Shown here piece after piece: positions 42,018-51,162 of a stretch of 64,000 nucleotides of DNA (within the stretch, counting starts at the first letter, position 1; every line of letters starts with the position of its first letter). This DNA comes from Akkermansiaceae bacterium (GTDB taxonomy: Bacteria > Verrucomicrobiota > Verrucomicrobiia > Verrucomicrobiales > Akkermansiaceae): contig JAGYIT010000007.1 of NCBI GenBank assembly GCA_018402445.1, positions 496,001 through 560,000 of the forward strand, read 5' to 3'. The position numbers and the translations under genes were made by a program. Under the pieces are notes generated by a model. The model made no database searches, had not been told where the DNA came from, and worked only from the letters and a program-made list of their open reading frames with translations.

Positions 42018-42749
42018 ATGAAGCGGCTTGGCATAACTTTCGGAATCATGGGACAGATCATCGCGCGGCTCATCGCTTGGCTTGCCGGGAAGGTGGTGAT
42101 CTATGCCCTCATCCTAGGCATCCTGCTGGCGATATTCGTGATCAAGGTCGTGCCGCCGATGGTGGTGCGCTACCATGAGAAGGAGCTGGAGTAGGCGATC
42201 GCGGAACTCAGCGAGAGCAATACGGTCGGCGGCGGTGCCGGGCAGGTCACGCTTTCGACGCGGGAGGACGCGACTGAGGAGCTCTCCGTGGTGGAGATCC
42301 CGGCGGGGAAGTCGATGGTTTTCCGTCCGCACTATCTCGTCGCGGTGTCGCATCCGTGCGGCACGCCGCCGCGCATCCGCTCACGCTGGGTGTTCGGGAA
42401 ACTCCACGCCTGGGTGAACCTCCGTTTCCGCTATCTCATCATCGAGGGGGCTGCGAAACTGGTGTTTTCCGCGCAGCGCGGGGTGCAGGTGGAGGAGGTG
42501 CTGCCGGAACTCCCGGGCCGCCGGGTGAACAACCACCTCACCGCCGCCTTCAGCTTGCATGTGAGCCATTCGCCGAAGCGCGCGGAGACCTTCGTTGCCT
42601 ATCTCCGCGGGAAAAACGCCCTGTTCGATGATTTTTTCCGGGGCTCCGGCCACGTGATCCAGCAGCAGGTGACCGGCACGAAACGCAACCCCGTCGCTAG
42701 GATGTGGGAAAGCGTCTTCGGCGTGATCGGGAAGGTTTTCGGGATTTAG
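42018..42749 (+). pseudogene. Membrane-anchored protein gene interrupted by an in-frame amber codon
   Basis: A first frame (ATG 42018) encodes MKRLGITFGIMGQIIARLI and a strong TM helix (VVIYALILGILLAIFVIKVV), then HEKELE and TAG at 42192. The very same frame continues with AIAELSESNTVGGGAGQVTL and VVEIPAGKSMVFRPHYLVAV, then AAKLVFSAQRGVQVEEVLPE, ending in KVFGI at 42747. Together they make one plausible 240-residue protein: N-terminal TM plus a domain that by eye resembles AIM24/TIGR00266 beta-prism proteins. A single substitution to TAG explains it, so I call a recent pseudogene or sequencing error. TAG is an ordinary stop elsewhere in the window. Confidence 0.6.
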
Positions 42750-42824
42750 GATGGAATGTTTGACAGGCGCCGGCATGTCGCGACGTTCTCTGCTCCACAC
42801 CGAAAGGTGTTAGCGATCTTTGCC

Positions 42825-43691
42825 ATGAAGCCGATACTCCTAATCCTCGCCGCCACTCTTCCGGTGGCAACCGCCGCCCCCGACGGGAAGCAGCTTTTCA
42901 CCATGAACTGCTCCGCCTGCCACCTGCTCGACCAGATGGTGGTTGGCCCCTCGCTGGTGGAGATGCGGGGCATTTACGATGGGAAGCCAGATGAGTTCGT
43001 GAAATGGTCGATCGCCCCGCAGAAAAAGCGCCCCGGCGCGATCGATATGCCCTCGATGGTTCACGTCGGCGAGGAGGGGCTGCGGGCGATCTATGCGCAC
43101 GTGATGGAGGTTTCGAAAGGCGCGGTGGAGAAAAAGGCGGAGAAAGGCGATCCCTACGCCGCTTCCCCGACACAGGCGGCCCGCCCGCAGGTGATGCGCA
43201 TTTTTATGCCCGACGCTAGCCCGGCCTCCATCGCGGTGGCACTCGATGACATCAACTCGCTCTGTTGGGACGCAGGGAGCAGCCGCCTGCGCTACGCGTG
43301 GACGGGCGGGTTCATCGATGGTTTCCCCTACTGGAAGGGTAATGGAAACGGGCTTGCCAAGCTGTTAGGGCCGGTTCGGTACACCGAGGAGACCTCACCC
43401 TTTGGCGCGGATGCGGAGGTGAAATTCCTTGGCTACAGGCTGGAGGGCGGGCTGCCCGTTTTTCGCTATACGGTCGCCGGACGGATGGTGACGGAGTCTT
43501 ACGCGCCGGTTGCGGAGGGTATGGGTTTTGTTAGGTCGTTCACTGTAGTGACGCCCGAGCCTCTGGTTCTCGATTTCCCGGAGCAGAGCGGCGTCACCGT
43601 TGCCGCTGACAAGGGCAAGCTTGAAGGCGGCAAACTCGCTCTTACACCGGCCGAAGCCGCCGCATTCACACTTACTTTTTCCCTGAAATGA
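42825..43691 (+). CDS. Secreted monoheme cytochrome c domain protein
   Basis: The signal peptide (MKPILLILAATLPVATAAPD) precedes a class I cytochrome c domain with MNCSACHLLDQMVVGPSLVE for heme attachment and DMPSMVHVGEEGLRAIYAHV, which supplies the distal Met. After a short linker comes a beta-rich C-terminal domain of about 180 residues (DINSLCWDAGSSRLRYAWTG, GPVRYTEETSPFGADAEVKF) similar to the domain that follows cytochromes in PVC sugar-oxidation clusters. Its last codon overlaps the start of the next gene by 4 bp, so the pair is coupled. The partner beta-propeller presumably donates electrons to this heme. ATG 42825 is chosen for the signal peptide. Confidence 0.8.
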   Translation: MKPILLILAATLPVATAAPDGKQLFTMNCSACHLLDQMVVGPSLVEMRGIYDGKPDEFVKWSIAPQKKRPGAIDMPSMVHVGEEGLRAIYAHVMEVSKGAVEKKAEKGDPYAASPTQAARPQVMRIFMPDASPASIAVALDDINSLCWDAGSSRLRYAWTGGFIDGFPYWKGNGNGLAKLLGPVRYTEETSPFGADAEVKFLGYRLEGGLPVFRYTVAGRMVTESYAPVAEGMGFVRSFTVVTPEPLVLDFPEQSGVTVAADKGKLEGGKLALTPAEAAAFTLTFSLK

Positions 43692-45190
43692 AAACCACCG
43701 CCTTTCTCGCCTGGATCACGCTCGGAACCGCCGCCTTCGGATGGACGGAGCATTTCACCTTCGAAAACGTCGCGACCCCGCCGGGCATGGATCCTCAGGT
43801 CGGAGGGATGGATCGGATGCCGGACGGGCGCATCGCCGTCGCGTTCCATCGCGGCGAGGTGATGTTTTTCAATCCCGCCGACGGTTCGTGGAGCCTGTTC
43901 GCGACCGGTTTGCAGGAGCCGCTGGGGATGTTGGTGGAAAGCGCCGACAGCGTGCTCGTGATGCAGCGAGCCGAGCTGACGCGGCTGAAGGATACCGATG
44001 GCGACGGCACCGCCGACGAGTATGAAACCGTGTTCGACGATTTCGGGATGTCGGGGAACTACCATGAGTTCAACTACGGCCCGGCGAGGGATGCGGAGGG
44101 GAACCTTTACATCGTGCTCGGCATCGCCTCGAACGGCGCGGCCATGGGGCCGGAGATCCGCGGCGAGTTCTCGGAGATCGGCCAAGTGGACTTCGAGGGG
44201 ATGATCAACCGCGCGAACTGGGGCAAAAATAAGAATGCCGCCGGCCGGATGTATGCCCGCGTGAAATGGCGCGGCTGGGTGCTGAAACTCTCGCCCGATG
44301 GCAAAACGATGGAGCCCTACGCCAGCGGTTTCCGTTCGCCGAACGGGATCGGCTTCGACGCGAAAGGCCGGCTGCTCATCACTGACAACCAGGGCGACTG
44401 GCGGCCGACCAGTCCATTGTATGATGTCAAGAAAGACGGTTTCTACGGCCATCCCGCCTCGTTGGTTTGGAAAAAAGGCTGGGACGGCGGCGATCCGCGT
44501 CTCATGGATGTGGCCAAGCTCGACGCGATGCAGGTTCCCGCAGCCGGATTTTTCCCGCAGGGCGAACTCGCGAACTCGCCGACCTGGCCGGTGATCATCC
44601 CCGGGAAAGGATTTCCCGAAGGCATGGCCGGGCAAACCGTGATCGGCGAGATGAACCAGCCGAACCTCGTCCGCGTGCTCGATGACGAGGTGGACGGGGT
44701 TTTCCAAACGGCGCTCCTGCCCATGTTCGACGGGTCGCCGCTGGGTCTCGGTAACAACCGCATGGTGTTCGGCGAGGACGGCTCGATGTATGTCGGCAAA
44801 ACCGCTCTCTCATGGGCCGGCTCCAAGGGCATCACGCGCGTGAAATGGAATGGCAAACCCTTCCTTTCTCTCGATAGGATCAAGGCGTTGCCAGCAGGTT
44901 TCGCCCTGCGCTTCAGCCAGCCGCTCGACGCAGGGACGCTCAAAACCCTTACCGTGAAGCGCCACACCTACGATTACCTCCAGGCATACGGCGCTCCGAA
45001 GAAGGACGAGAAGCTCCTAGAGATCGTCGGAGCCACGCTTTCCGGAGACGGTATGACAGTGACCCTGGATGTCGGTGCGCTGAAGGAAAAGTATCTGCAC
45101 CTCATCGATATGACCGGGCTGCGCGCGAAGGACGGTGGCAAGGTTCTCGGTAAGAAGGCGTGGTATCACGTCGTCAAAGCTCCCCACTGA
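43688..45190 (+). CDS. Secreted beta-propeller dehydrogenase-like protein (PVC sorbosone dehydrogenase type)
   Basis: A 500-residue secreted propeller with signal peptide (AFLAWITLGTAAFGWTEH). Blade motifs are GGMDRMPDGRIAVAFHRGEV, LTRLKDTDGDGTADEYETVF, YHEFNYGPARDAEGNLYIVL, SGFRSPNGIGFDAKGRLLIT and GWDGGDPRLMDVAKL. These are the patterns of the DUF7133/L-sorbosone-dehydrogenase-like propellers of PVC bacteria. The last 100 residues form an extra beta domain (LRFSQPLDAGTLKTLTVKRH). It overlaps the upstream cytochrome gene by 4 bp. Together they suggest a periplasmic sugar- or alcohol-oxidising couple; cofactor unknown. Confidence 0.8.
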   Translation: MKTTAFLAWITLGTAAFGWTEHFTFENVATPPGMDPQVGGMDRMPDGRIAVAFHRGEVMFFNPADGSWSLFATGLQEPLGMLVESADSVLVMQRAELTRLKDTDGDGTADEYETVFDDFGMSGNYHEFNYGPARDAEGNLYIVLGIASNGAAMGPEIRGEFSEIGQVDFEGMINRANWGKNKNAAGRMYARVKWRGWVLKLSPDGKTMEPYASGFRSPNGIGFDAKGRLLITDNQGDWRPTSPLYDVKKDGFYGHPASLVWKKGWDGGDPRLMDVAKLDAMQVPAAGFFPQGELANSPTWPVIIPGKGFPEGMAGQTVIGEMNQPNLVRVLDDEVDGVFQTALLPMFDGSPLGLGNNRMVFGEDGSMYVGKTALSWAGSKGITRVKWNGKPFLSLDRIKALPAGFALRFSQPLDAGTLKTLTVKRHTYDYLQAYGAPKKDEKLLEIVGATLSGDGMTVTLDVGALKEKYLHLIDMTGLRAKDGGKVLGKKAWYHVVKAPH

Positions 45191-45350
45191 GGATCAGAAC
45201 CACGCCAAAAACCCTGAGGCGACGAGGATCGATTCCTCGCGGGATCTCGCCTGGCGTTTGCCGCCGGTGACATCGGGAAAGACGGCTTCGTGCCGAGGTT
45301 CTGCGGCTCTTGGAAGGCGGGTGTCGTCGCGCACGCCTGCGAGAAGGAGG

Positions 45351-47000
45351 CTAAGGAGCGGTGATGCTCTGTGAAATGGAATCATTGGCGGGGCGCTGGT
45401 CGGTCTGTCCGCCGGAGAGCCGCACGCCGCCCCGGATGTTCAAGCTTTCGCTGCCGCTGACCGGCACGCTGATCACGCGGGTTTTGCCGGGGGCGAGCGT
45501 GGTGATGTTGGCGTTGGTGGTGACACCGTTCACGTTCACGGAGACGCCGACGTTGACGAGGGTTTCCGTGCCGAGGTTCTGCACGAGCACCTGCGCCTGG
45601 TTTCCCTGCTGGGTGTTGACGGTGGTGATGGACGTGACCGCCGCGTCGTAAACGCCGCGCGTATTGCCGTTTAGGATACGCCACATGTCCGGGACGCCGC
45701 CGCCCGTCGCGGGATCTCCGCCCGGCGGCCCGACGTCCACGAGGGAGGAATTCACCGCGCTGAGGGCGGCGGTGTCGCTGAGATTTTGCGAACCGCCTCG
45801 GCTCATGGTCGCGGCGATTACTCCGGTGACGATGGGCGAGGAAAACGAGGTGCCGGTCACCGAGGCGGCCTGGTTTCCCGGATAAGCGGCGCTCACCGCG
45901 TAGCCCGGAGCGGCCAGCGCCACCTGGCTTCCCGTCGTGGAAAAAGCCAGCGGCTGGTTCCTCGCATCCACCGCACCGACAGCGATCGCCAACGGGCTGG
46001 CGGCGGGATGCATCACTCCTTCTGTGCCGGTGTTGCCCGCAGCGGCGATGACGATCACGCCGGCCTGCTGCGCGTAGGCGAGGGCGTTTTCCACCAGGCC
46101 GCTGCGACCGTTGCCGCCGAGCGAGATGTTGATCAGTTGAGCCCCGGCGTCCACCGCGGCGATGATCCCTTGGGCGATGAGAAAACTGTTCGAAGTGCCG
46201 TTGTCATCCGCGATCCGGACGGAGAGCGGAGTGGCTCCCGGCGCGATGCCGGGGGCGAGCGGGTTCGAGCTGAAAATGAGCGACGCGACGGCGGTGCCAT
46301 GGGCGTTGAGGTCGGCGGCGTTCGCGGGCAGCGGGACGAGGTTGATGCGCTCGATGGTGTTGCGGAACGCGATGTGGTCGGCGATGCCCGTGTCGAGGAT
46401 CGCGATTTTGATGCCTTTTCCCCAGAGCGAGTTGTCGCCCACCACGCCCAGCCACTCAAGTAGCCCGTTACCGAGCGGAGCCGCGCCCGCCTGCGGCCCG
46501 GTGCTGAAATCCGGGATATTGACCGGATAGATGAAACCCGTTTCCTCCGTGCCATCCAGCAGTGCGAGCAGGTCGTCCTCATTGCCGAAGCCGACGTGCA
46601 GGGCGTTGAGCTTGTCGAGCCGTCCTAGCAGGTTCACGCCGTCGCCAAGATTTGATAGAAAGGCATCGAGCGCGGCCTGATCCTTGAAAACGATGACGCG
46701 TTGGTTGGGTAGCGCGCCGTCGTTGATGGCGACCATGTCGAGTCGTCCGGTTTTTTCGCGCACACCGCGTTTGGTGACCGGAGCGCGATCCTGATGAGGA
46801 TAGGATGCGGGTTTCGTGGCCTTAGCGGGAGCTTCCGGTTTCTGCGTGGCTTTGGAAATGGTGAACGTGGCGGCGAGATACGCGAAAAAGCCCACGCAGC
46901 CCAACAACGCGAGCATGGAGAGGCTTTTTACCGTATTGTTCCGTATTTTCACTCGCCCAATGAACACCGGATAGCGGGATTTGTCGCTCGCAGTTTTCAT
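45351..47000 (-). CDS. Membrane-anchored subtilisin-like serine protease (S8)
   Basis: Type II anchored protease. An N-terminal TM helix lies at about 28-48 (SMLALLGCVGFFAYLAATFT), then a prosegment-like region (RVIVFKDQAALDAFLSNLGD). The S8 domain at about 185-415 carries the triad in IAILDTGIADH (Asp), DLNAHGTAVASLIF (His) and VTGTSFSSPIVTGV (Ser), with the oxyanion Asn in IAAAGNTGTEG. A C-terminal CARDB-like beta domain follows (NQAQVLVQNLGTETLVNVGV). Length is 549 residues. It diverges from the hypothetical gene at 47064 across a 63 bp gap containing two palindromes. 45191-45350 upstream of its stop holds no recognisable gene. Confidence 0.88.
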   Translation of the reverse strand: MKTASDKSRYPVFIGRVKIRNNTVKSLSMLALLGCVGFFAYLAATFTISKATQKPEAPAKATKPASYPHQDRAPVTKRGVREKTGRLDMVAINDGALPNQRVIVFKDQAALDAFLSNLGDGVNLLGRLDKLNALHVGFGNEDDLLALLDGTEETGFIYPVNIPDFSTGPQAGAAPLGNGLLEWLGVVGDNSLWGKGIKIAILDTGIADHIAFRNTIERINLVPLPANAADLNAHGTAVASLIFSSNPLAPGIAPGATPLSVRIADDNGTSNSFLIAQGIIAAVDAGAQLINISLGGNGRSGLVENALAYAQQAGVIVIAAAGNTGTEGVMHPAASPLAIAVGAVDARNQPLAFSTTGSQVALAAPGYAVSAAYPGNQAASVTGTSFSSPIVTGVIAATMSRGGSQNLSDTAALSAVNSSLVDVGPPGGDPATGGGVPDMWRILNGNTRGVYDAAVTSITTVNTQQGNQAQVLVQNLGTETLVNVGVSVNVNGVTTNANITTLAPGKTRVISVPVSGSESLNIRGGVRLSGGQTDQRPANDSISQSITAP

Positions 47001-47015
47001 TGAAGGTTGCTACAT

Positions 47016-47056
47016 CTAACGCAATTCACTTGCGTTAGTTACTTATGCGAATAAGT
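47016..47056. promoter_or_regulatory. Two palindromes in a divergent promoter region
   Basis: Between the subtilase start (47000) and the ATG at 47064 lie two inverted repeats. The first is CTAACGCAA-N5-TTGCGTTAG (47016-47038, arms of 9 bp, perfect). The second is ACTTAT-GCGA-ATAAGT (47041-47056). The half-site TAACGCAA recurs upstream of the minus-strand metal operon at 62403 with the same 5 bp spacing to a second half-site. This suggests a shared dimeric regulator, perhaps metal responsive; that is inference. Confidence 0.55.
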
Positions 47057-47063
47057 TGCGTTT

Positions 47064-47675
47064 ATGTCCGTCGCGCAAGCCACGCCCCGCAACGCCCGCC
47101 CACCTTCCGCGATCATGCGCGACCTCTCCGCCGCGCTGATCCAGCAGATGTTTTACTGGGGGATGGATGCCGCTCATTCCGGCGGAAACGTTTTCGAGAA
47201 ACGTGGATTTCGCAAAAGCGCATCGGCGGGGTTGAAGGGAACGAGCTGTTATTCGCTGCCGTGGCAAGGCGGGGGAATTTTCCTTCACGGCGCGTGCGTC
47301 GGCTGGTTCCCGCCTGAAAATGAAGGCGGGTTCCTTTTCATCAGGCCGTCGGGCAGGTGCCACATCTGGAAGGGCGGCGATCTCCCCGTGCCTGGAAAGT
47401 GGCCTCGCGATTTGCTCGCCCCGGTCAATCCGACCGATCACGTTTCCGCCTTCGCGCCCTTTCTCTCATGGCTGCTGGATCATGAGGAAACGATCCGGCG
47501 CGAGATGGGCGAAGCCTACCGCACGGCCTGCCACCGCAAATACCGCTCGCTGCCCAAAAGCAGTCCCTGGCTCGCACCCGCCGACGGCGAGGCATGGCTG
47601 CGGCTGTTTCTACAGGCACCTGTCCAGGCACCGCCCGCGAAGCGATTTCCCGCGAAAAACCATCCCACTAGATAA
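47064..47675 (+). CDS. Hypothetical protein at the edge of the metal island
   Basis: A 203-residue soluble protein with no signal peptide. Visible features are ALIQQMFYWGMDAAHSGGNV, SCYSLPWQGGGIFLHGACVG, FLFIRPSGRCHIWKGGDLPV and LLDHEETIRREMGEAYRTAC. Several His and Cys residues (C-Y-S, HGAC, CHIW, CHRKYRS) are scattered but form no known motif. ATG 47064 follows closely on the second palindrome. It lies 136 bp upstream of the first COG0523 gene; the gap holds a short frame (LHNALCTAPEVAALQYGGSF) without a start that may be a remnant. No family recognised. Confidence 0.5.
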   Translation: MSVAQATPRNARPPSAIMRDLSAALIQQMFYWGMDAAHSGGNVFEKRGFRKSASAGLKGTSCYSLPWQGGGIFLHGACVGWFPPENEGGFLFIRPSGRCHIWKGGDLPVPGKWPRDLLAPVNPTDHVSAFAPFLSWLLDHEETIRREMGEAYRTACHRKYRSLPKSSPWLAPADGEAWLRLFLQAPVQAPPAKRFPAKNHPTR

Positions 47676-47811
47676 CGCTCCTTCACCTCTGTCCTGCACA
47701 ACGCCCTCTGCACCGCCCCCGAAGTCGCCGCCTTGCAATACGGCGGATCCTTCCCCATCCCTAGCTTCAATCCCAAAGAATCATTCAATGGATCCAATCT
47801 AACACAAAAAT

Positions 47812-49152
47812 ATGAACACCACCAAACTACCCGTCACCGTCCTCACCGGCTTCCTCGGCTCTGGCAAAACCACCCTCCTCAACCGCATCCTCACGGAAAA
47901 TCACGGCCTCCGCATCGCCGTAATCGAAAATGAATTCGGCGAGGTCGGCATCGACCACGAACTCGTCATCAACGCCGATGAGGAAATCTTCGAAATGAAC
48001 AACGGCTGCATCTGCTGCACCGTGCGCGGCGATCTCATTCGCATCATCGGCAGCCTCATGAAGCGCCGCGACCAGTTCGACCACATCCTCATCGAAACCA
48101 CCGGCCTCGCCGATCCCGGCCCCGTCATCCAAACCTTCTTCGTCGATGATGAAATGAAAGACAAGCTCGCCCTCAACGCCATTGTAACCCTCGTCGATGC
48201 CCGCCACATCCCGCTTCACCTCGAATCCAGCGAGGAGGCGGTGAAACAAATCGCCTTCGCCGATTCCATCCTGCTCAACAAAACCGACCTCGTAACCCCC
48301 GCAGAACTCCACGCCCTCGAAGCCCGCATCAAAGCCATCAACGGCGTCGCCAAACTACAGCGCTGCCAAAACGCCAACATCCCCATCGACAGCGTACTCG
48401 ACATCGGCGGCTTCAATCTCGACCGCGCCATCGGCATCGACCCGCGTTTTCTCGATCCCGAATACCCCTTCGAATGGGGCGGCATACTCGAAGTTTCCGC
48501 AGGCACCCTCACCTTCGAGGCCAATGAAAACCCCGACCCGTCCATGACCGCCGTCCTCATCCCGGTCAGCGCCACCGACGAAGAATCGCTCGCCCTCGCC
48601 CGCGAAATCGCCGTCCGCGCATTTTCCCACGATGCCATCGAAGCATCCTCCGGCAGCGCACTCACCGCAGATGGAACCCCCTACGACCTCATCCTCCAAG
48701 AAGGCACCATGAGCTGGACATGCAAAATCGAAACCACAGGCCCGCTCGCCATCTTCACCCAACACTACCCCGAAGAACTCGACCTGAAATTTCTCTCACA
48801 AACCGGCGAACTCCAGCCCGCCATCTCCGCATCCTACAAACCCGATCACAGCCACGACGAAACCGTCACATCCGTCGGCATCCAGGCCGATGGCGATTGC
48901 GATGAGAAAAAACTCAACACCTGGCTCTCCAAGCTTCTCCGCGAGCGCGGCACCGACATCTACCGCATGAAAGGCGTCTTCGCCATCAAGGGAAACCCCA
49001 ACCGCTTCATCTTTCAGGGCGTCCACATGCTGCTCGATCCCGCCGATGGCGGCCCATGGGGAAACAAACCACGCCGCACCAGCCTCGTCTTCATCGGCCG
49101 CGATCTCGACCGCGCAGAACTCAACCAATCCTTCCGCAAATGCCTCGCCTAA
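47812..49152 (+). CDS. COG0523 (CobW/ZigA-like) metallochaperone GTPase, copy 1
   Basis: G3E-family GTPase, first gene of the plus-strand metal operon. Walker A is [15 protein letters not shown], the metal-binding motif is GCICC ([17 protein letters not shown]), Walker B-like is [15 protein letters not shown] and the guanine motif is LLNKTDLV. The C-terminal domain (CobW_C) is long, with [20 protein letters not shown] and [20 protein letters not shown] then MLLD. Length 446 residues, larger than ZigA/YciC because of an inserted segment around 250-320. Such proteins hand zinc (or cobalt) to client enzymes under metal limitation. The stop overlaps the start of the WD40 gene. Upstream, CTAACACAA resembles the TAACGCAA half-site. 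Confidence 0.9.
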   Translation: MNTTKLPVTVLTGFLGSGKTTLLNRILTENHGLRIAVIENEFGEVGIDHELVINADEEIFEMNNGCICCTVRGDLIRIIGSLMKRRDQFDHILIETTGLADPGPVIQTFFVDDEMKDKLALNAIVTLVDARHIPLHLESSEEAVKQIAFADSILLNKTDLVTPAELHALEARIKAINGVAKLQRCQNANIPIDSVLDIGGFNLDRAIGIDPRFLDPEYPFEWGGILEVSAGTLTFEANENPDPSMTAVLIPVSATDEESLALAREIAVRAFSHDAIEASSGSALTADGTPYDLILQEGTMSWTCKIETTGPLAIFTQHYPEELDLKFLSQTGELQPAISASYKPDHSHDETVTSVGIQADGDCDEKKLNTWLSKLLRERGTDIYRMKGVFAIKGNPNRFIFQGVHMLLDPADGGPWGNKPRRTSLVFIGRDLDRAELNQSFRKCLA

Positions 49153-50225
49153 CCGAACCCGAAGAATTTGAGGAAATCGAAATCCGCTCCGCCGCAGACC
49201 TACTGCCCCTCGCATGGTCGGCAGATCTCCCCGACTACGCTCTCGATATCCGCTGGTCGCCCGACGGCACCTACCTCGCCGCCCTCCCCAGCACCGGCCA
49301 GCCGGAAATCCATCACCGCCAGGGAAATGAAGTCCTCGCCCTCCCATCCCACCGAGGCGGCAACGGCAGCCTCGCCTGGCACCCGGACGGCACCACCCTC
49401 GCCACCTTCGGCCAAGACGGCATCCTCCGCCTCCACCACATCGCCACCCACACCGCCCGCGAAATCCAGCTCCCCCGAGGCTGGGCCGAGCGCTGCGCAT
49501 GGAATGCCGATGGCTCTCTCATCGCCGCCGCCGTCGGCAAAGCCGTCCACATCATCGATCCACACACCCTCGAAACCCTCCACCTCATCGACGACCACCG
49601 CTCCACCGTCACCGATCTCGCCTGGCACCCCACCCTCTTGAATCAACTCGCCACCGCCAGCGATGGCGGCGCACGCATGTGGCGGCTCGGAGAAACCAAA
49701 CCCCACGCTCGCATCGACGATGGCATCGCCGCCGTGCTAACCACCTGGAGTCCCGATGGCCGCTGGGTCGTCACCAGCGACCAAACACCCTCCGTCCACC
49801 TCTTCGATATGAAAAAGCGCACCCCGCTCTTCATCCAGGGCTTCGAGACCAAGATCAAAGCCCTCGCCTGGCAAACCGGCGGCACGAAAAACCTCCCTTG
49901 GCTCGCCCTCGCCGGCAGCCCTGCCATCACCGTTTGGCCATGTTTCGGAAAAAACGGCCCGCGCGGTGCTACACCCATTCAACTCTACGGCCACCTCAAG
50001 GAAGTCACCACCCTAGATTTCCCCAAAGAAGGCCCCTACCTCGCCTCCGGCGCGCGCGATGGATTCGTCCTACTATGGCTCCCGCACCACTCCAACGGCC
50101 CCGCTTTCATTGCCCGAGAAGAAAACGAAATCACCGCCCTCCGCTGGTCCCCGGATGGCCTCAACCTCGCCTACGCCACCAACACCGGCCACCTCGCCAT
50201 CCACTCTCTCACAACAAAAGACTAA
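49140..50225 (+). CDS. WD40-repeat protein in the metal operon
   Basis: A seven-bladed propeller candidate of about 361 residues from ATG 49140 ([10 protein letters not shown]), overlapping the preceding stop by 13 bp. Repeats are evident: [120 protein letters not shown] and [20 protein letters not shown]. No signal peptide is present, so it is cytosolic. WD40 proteins occur beside COG0523 GTPases in other bacteria, where they are presumed scaffolds; here it sits between the GTPase and the ABC importer genes. Its specific job is unknown. Confidence 0.85.
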   Translation: MPRLTEPEEFEEIEIRSAADLLPLAWSADLPDYALDIRWSPDGTYLAALPSTGQPEIHHRQGNEVLALPSHRGGNGSLAWHPDGTTLATFGQDGILRLHHIATHTAREIQLPRGWAERCAWNADGSLIAAAVGKAVHIIDPHTLETLHLIDDHRSTVTDLAWHPTLLNQLATASDGGARMWRLGETKPHARIDDGIAAVLTTWSPDGRWVVTSDQTPSVHLFDMKKRTPLFIQGFETKIKALAWQTGGTKNLPWLALAGSPAITVWPCFGKNGPRGATPIQLYGHLKEVTTLDFPKEGPYLASGARDGFVLLWLPHHSNGPAFIAREENEITALRWSPDGLNLAYATNTGHLAIHSLTTKD

Positions 50226-50229
50226 TCCC

Positions 50230-51162
50230 ATGAAAAGACGCCACCTCCTACTATTCCCACTCATCGCCCTCTTCGCCGCCTGCAAACCCGCAGCCGACTC
50301 CGAATCCAACGCCGACTCCGGAAAAATCCGCATCCTCGCCACCTTCCTTCCCGTCCACGCCCACACCGCCTCCATCGCCGGTGACCGCGCCATCGTGGAA
50401 TCCCTCATCTCAGGCGACACCGGCGCGCACGACTTCTCACCACGTCCTGCCGACATGCAGCGCATCGCCCAAGCCGATGTGCTTGTATTCAACGGTGCCG
50501 GCATGGAGCCATACCTCGACGACCTCATCAAACAGGCCGCCAAAAAAGACCTCAAAAAAGTCGATCTCTCCAAAGGCATCAAACTCCTCGAAAACACCGA
50601 AGCCCTCGATCACGATCACGATCACGATCACGATCACCATGACCACGGCGATCACAACCCCCACTTCTGGCTCGATCCCATCCTCGCCATCCAACAAGCC
50701 GAAACCCTCCGCGATGCCCTCATCGCCGCCGACCCGCAAGGAGCATCAACCTATCAGGAAAATGCCGCCAGCTACATCGCCAAGCTCCGTGAACTCGACA
50801 CCGCTTTCCTGGAAATCCTCGGCCCGCTTCCATTCAAGAAACTCGTCACCTTCCACGACGCCTTTCCCTACCTAGCGAAACGCTATCAACTCGAAAACAT
50901 CGGCTACATCTCACGCTTCCCCGAGCGCGATCCCGCACCCGCCGAACTCGCCGCCCTCATCGACCGCATTCGCGCCGCCGACGTAAAAATCCTCTTCGCG
51001 GAGACCGGCTACGAACCAGCCCTGCTCCAACGCGTCGCCACCGAAACCGGTGCCAAAGTCTCCACCCTTGACACCCTCGAAGTCGGCGAGCTCGGCCCCG
51101 ACGCCTATCTCAACGGCATGAGGAAAAATCTCGAAACCCTCCGCACCGCCTTCGCCGAATGA
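50230..51162 (+). CDS. Metal ABC transporter substrate-binding lipoprotein (ZnuA-like)
   Basis: Cluster A-I metal-binding protein, probably for zinc. The lipoprotein signal MKRRHLLLFPLIALFAAC has its lipid-modified Cys at position 18. The body shows ILATFLPVHAHTASIAGDRA (first His ligand), GAHDFSPRPADMQRIAQADV, then the His/Asp-rich loop DHDHDHDHDHHDHGDHNPHF typical of zinc-type members, FHDAFPYLAKRYQLE (third ligand) and ILFAETGYEPAL. ATG 50230 is 4 bp after the WD40 stop. Length of about 310 residues is standard. It delivers metal to the permease and ATPase encoded next. Confidence 0.92.
   Translation: MKRRHLLLFPLIALFAACKPAADSESNADSGKIRILATFLPVHAHTASIAGDRAIVESLISGDTGAHDFSPRPADMQRIAQADVLVFNGAGMEPYLDDLIKQAAKKDLKKVDLSKGIKLLENTEALDHDHDHDHDHHDHGDHNPHFWLDPILAIQQAETLRDALIAADPQGASTYQENAASYIAKLRELDTAFLEILGPLPFKKLVTFHDAFPYLAKRYQLENIGYISRFPERDPAPAELAALIDRIRAADVKILFAETGYEPALLQRVATETGAKVSTLDTLEVGELGPDAYLNGMRKNLETLRTAFAE

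Noticed and set aside
35850-42194. Amber codon reassignment, suggested by two genes that continue in frame after TAG
   Set aside because: TAG is a normal terminal codon of intact genes here (for example 936, 9969 and 41939), and no pyrrolysine or suppressor genes are seen. Point mutations are simpler.
47676-47811. Short frame LHNALCTAPEVAALQYGGSF before the first COG0523 gene as a leader peptide
   Set aside because: It has no start codon and no regulatory features such as repeated codons or a hairpin; more likely a remnant.
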